Assembly (NCBI GenBank): GCA_003116995.1
Contig: BDSL01000014.1
Location: forward strand, 62,001-126,000
Direction of reading: 5' to 3'
DNA length: 64,000 bases
From: Yamagishiella unicocca
Lineage: Eukaryota > Chlorophyta > Chlorophyceae > Chlamydomonadales > Volvocaceae
The position numbers and the translations under genes are program-made. Shown in pieces: positions 61,402 to 64,000 of the stretch. Below the pieces are notes generated by a model that made no database searches, had not been told where the DNA came from, and saw nothing but the letters and a program-made list of their open reading frames with translations. The first letter of the stretch is position 1; each line of letters starts with the position of its first letter.

Positions 61402-63948
61402 ATGAAAAAGTTGCTTCGCGCTGTTGCTACGTCGAATGCTTCGTCTGGAGACGGCAATGAGGAACGGGCGCCTTCTCGCATACTCAAGCAGGTCTTGGGG
61501 AGCTTCCGTTCATCACCTAACAGACAGCGGAGCGCGACCGTTTTAGCACCTGTCGGAGACGGGCAGGATGCGAGTCCAAAGGAGGGCACTTCGCAATATT
61601 ACGCCATGCGCCAGCATGCCAGTGCTAGCCATGTGCATCTGGAGGGCCCTGGGGCTGCCCCAGCAGTATCGTCTCCACTAGCTACTTATTCTGGTGCAGT
61701 AAGCGCTACCGGCACGAAGAACGGTGCTGCGGAAGCCGGTTGTGCTGCAGCAGATACCAGCTCGCCCAGTCGGTCAATGGAGGATGAACAGCAGCAGTCG
61801 GCACCACACCAGCCTTACGAGTCATGGGACCGATATCTGTCTCCCACGGGCCACTCGCTGGCCTTCATGACCGCGCCGCCCGTGGAAGTATTAGATTTTT
61901 CAACGGAGCTGCTTTTCCAGGCAAACGTCCACTCTCATGATGGCGGTCACCAAGAAGATGAGGGCTTAGAGGAGGACCTCGAAGAGTCCGAGGGACTGGC
62001 CGAGGAGTACGAAGAGGGCGAGCCAGGCTTTACGTCTGACGCGGGGCAGCTTGGACGGCAGGATGCCGGTGGCCACCTGTTGTCCTCGATGACGCAAAGT
62101 CGGAAATCGGCAGGGGCGTCGTCTAACGCGTCGCAAGGAATCATCAGCGCTGCCCACGCAGCGATCCTAGCCAACGGCCTCGCGCGGCAGCCAGGAGTTA
62201 ACCTGAACATAGACTACGGGTCAGAAATCTATCTTACGGACTCTGCACCCATAGGGCAGGGGCAATTTGGGTCGGTGTATCGGGGAGTATATGCCGAGAA
62301 GTCAGTTGCTATCAAGCTTTTGCCCAAGTAAGTCCCGGCGTCCTGACGAGCCTTCCATACAGGCATGTTGAACCGTATTTGGGGCTTGTAAGGGGGCGAC
62401 CCGCCTGCCTGGGCTACGGAGGTTCAGGAGCTTAGGGCACCTCCGCCATGCAGCGACAAGCAACTCTCGCGCTCTCCCTCTCACCGACGAACCCGCCCCG
62501 GGCCCCCCCAGCACCACCACCACCATTGCGCTAACTGCACCGGGTGCCAGGTCGTCTACACCTCCCCGCCAACAGTCGTCTCCAACCACTCGCCTCCAAC
62601 CACTCGCCTCCAACCCAACTCCCGTCTCGCTCCAGGATGTTCCTGGGTGACGCCAGCCCCGCTGACCTGGAGACCTTCATTCAGGAGGCGGCGGTGCTCA
62701 GCGGCGTGGACCACCCGAACGTGGTCAAGTTCTACGGGGGGTCGCTGAGCCCGCCCTACGTGAGTATAGCGCGGCGCGGGACTGAGGGGCGCGGCAGCGA
62801 CCCGCGGGACGGAGGGGAGTGGCAGCGATCCGCGGGACGGAGAGGCGTGGCAGCGACCCGCGGGACGGAGGGGCGCCTGGCGCGGCGCGGGACGGGGCGG
62901 CTACGCGACTTGGCAGTCCGTGCGCGCGGTTACATGGAGCGTTCCCTGGAGCGGTTCCCTGGAGCGGTACCGGCGGGGCGCAGTGGCCGGCCCTCGCTAC
63001 GCGGGGTGGGGCGGGCACGCTGTCTGTAAGACATAGCGGGGGAGGACGGAGGAGGAGGGAGGGAGAGAGGGAGGAGGGGGTGTAGTGTTTGTTTGCGGTA
63101 GGGGTCAAGAGGGTTATGGCGTAGGCGTGCGGCTTCTTTCGGCCAGAAAAGGCCGGGAGGGAGCCACCGGGGGACCACAGGTGGTGCGCTCTAGTCCCTT
63201 TTTTGCGGCCCCTTTTGGAGCCGGGCCGTGCCCCATGGTGCTCTTTCGTTCGGGCGGGCGGGCGGACCTATCTCGCCCAGCCGTAACCCCACGTGCCGCT
63301 CCTCCCCATGCGCATGCCGTCCATGCTGTCCTCGGGATACGCCGTACGGCCGTTCCTGTCATCCGTGGATTGTACGGCGCCGTGCCTCTCACGCGCAGGT
63401 CTTCATCGTCGAAGGTGGGCTCGTCGCGGCTGGGGGCGGGCGGGGGGACCGGGCAGCAGAGGAGCCGGGGCGGGATGTGTTATGACCTAAAGAGGCAGCT
63501 GCCTGGAGGGGTAGGTTGCTAGGCCGAGGTGTTGTTGGTGTTGGTGTTGGTCTTAGGAGCGGTCCTTCATAGCGGTCCGGAAAGCCCGCCTTGCATCGCC
63601 GTCACCGCCGCTGCAGTCCGTACCGCCCGCATGGCACTCGAGGCTGGACCACCGCAGCCCCCCCTAGAGACTAATAGCCCGCACCGCCGGTCAGCAAACG
63701 CCTATCGCCCTGGCCCTGGCCGTGCCTCCCTCCCAACCCTCCTTGCCCTGCCTCTTTCCCCTCCCCTCTCTCCCCCTCCCCTCCCCTCTTTCCCAGAGCT
63801 CATGGAGCGCAGCCTGGCTGACGTGTTGTACAAGAACCCGCAGGAGCCCTTCCCGCTGAGGCGGGTGCTGTCGGTGGGGATGGACGTAGCGCGGGGGCTG
63901 CAGTACCTGCACTGCTGCAACCCAGCCATCGTGCACCGGGACCTCAAG
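61402..63948 (+). CDS. TKL/Raf-like protein kinase, 5' part
   Basis: Four exons are visible (61402-62327, 62636-62759, 63399-63414, 63797-63948), encoding the first 406 residues; the gene continues past the window. The first ~275 residues are Ser-rich with an acidic run (EEDLEESEGLAEEYEEGE). The kinase fold starts at about 280. The glycine loop is GQGQFGSV (285-292), VAIK carries Lys305, the helix C Glu is 326, and NVVKFYGG and VFIVEELMERSLADVLY (hinge) follow. The catalytic loop IVHRDLK has Asp404. These motifs and the DVARGLQYLH helix fit tyrosine-kinase-like Ser/Thr kinases (Raf/CTR1 type). Exon 3 is only 16 nt (VFIVE plus one base) but is needed to keep the hinge and the frame. Retention of intron 1 would give TAA immediately after the ATP-binding strand (LLPK). 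The start is the first ATG after upstream stops; the substrate is unknown. Confidence 0.93.
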
Positions 63949-64000
63949 GTGCGCCTGCCTGATGCCTCCCGAGGGGCTAGGGAGGGAGGGAGGGAGGGGG

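Overview
The window looks like nuclear DNA of a volvocine green alga (Chlamydomonadales: Chlamydomonas, Gonium, Eudorina or Volvox type). The evidence is GC-rich genes split into many short exons with GT-AG introns, long Ala/Gly/Ser/Gln-rich runs inside otherwise recognisable proteins, TGTAA polyadenylation signals, and an algal gene set that includes LHCB7, thylakoid DEG5 and an NRT2 nitrate porter. I built eight gene models by hand from splice-phase continuity. No RNA genes, CRISPR arrays or bacterial features were seen.

Layout. 1498-4199 (+): KH-domain protein of unknown role. 14614-6489 (-): 13-exon, 994-residue type II membrane protein in which an O-fucosyltransferase-like domain is fused to a GT8-like glycosyltransferase domain. 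15278-18673 (+): DEG5, the PDZ-less thylakoid-lumen protease, divergent from the glycosyltransferase. 22792-29011 (+): 1,163-residue MYB protein whose single repeat is split by a 2-kb intron. 42858-34938 (-): 1,393-residue NRT2/NNP nitrate-nitrite porter with a very long N-terminus and a ~310-residue central loop. 48209-44974 (-): LHCB7, with two extra hydrophobic segments and a polar linker in front of the light-harvesting fold. 48996-61177 (+): 2,868-residue coiled-coil protein with one hydrophobic segment, divergent from LHCB7. 61402 to beyond the window (+): TKL/Raf-like protein kinase, truncated by the window edge, with a 16-nt microexon.

The long intergenic gaps (18.7-22.8 kb, 29-35 kb, 42.9-45 kb) are less GC-rich. 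They hold non-autonomous transposon-like DNA: a foldback cluster at 20.2-22.2 kb and a 1.66-kb element with ~30-bp terminal inverted repeats at 31.2-32.9 kb. Both have ends beginning GTTACRGTG. Introns of the minus-strand genes carry several tandem arrays that abut the 3' splice site and contain no AG on the sense strand.

Functionally the genes do not form one pathway. LHCB7 and DEG5 belong to the thylakoid, NRT2 to nitrate uptake and the fused glycosyltransferase to the secretory pathway. The points most worth following are the glycosyltransferase fusion, the enlarged NRT2, the N-terminal extension of LHCB7 and the AG-free acceptor arrays. Splice sites come from reading the sequence, not from transcripts; the least certain are flagged in the entries.
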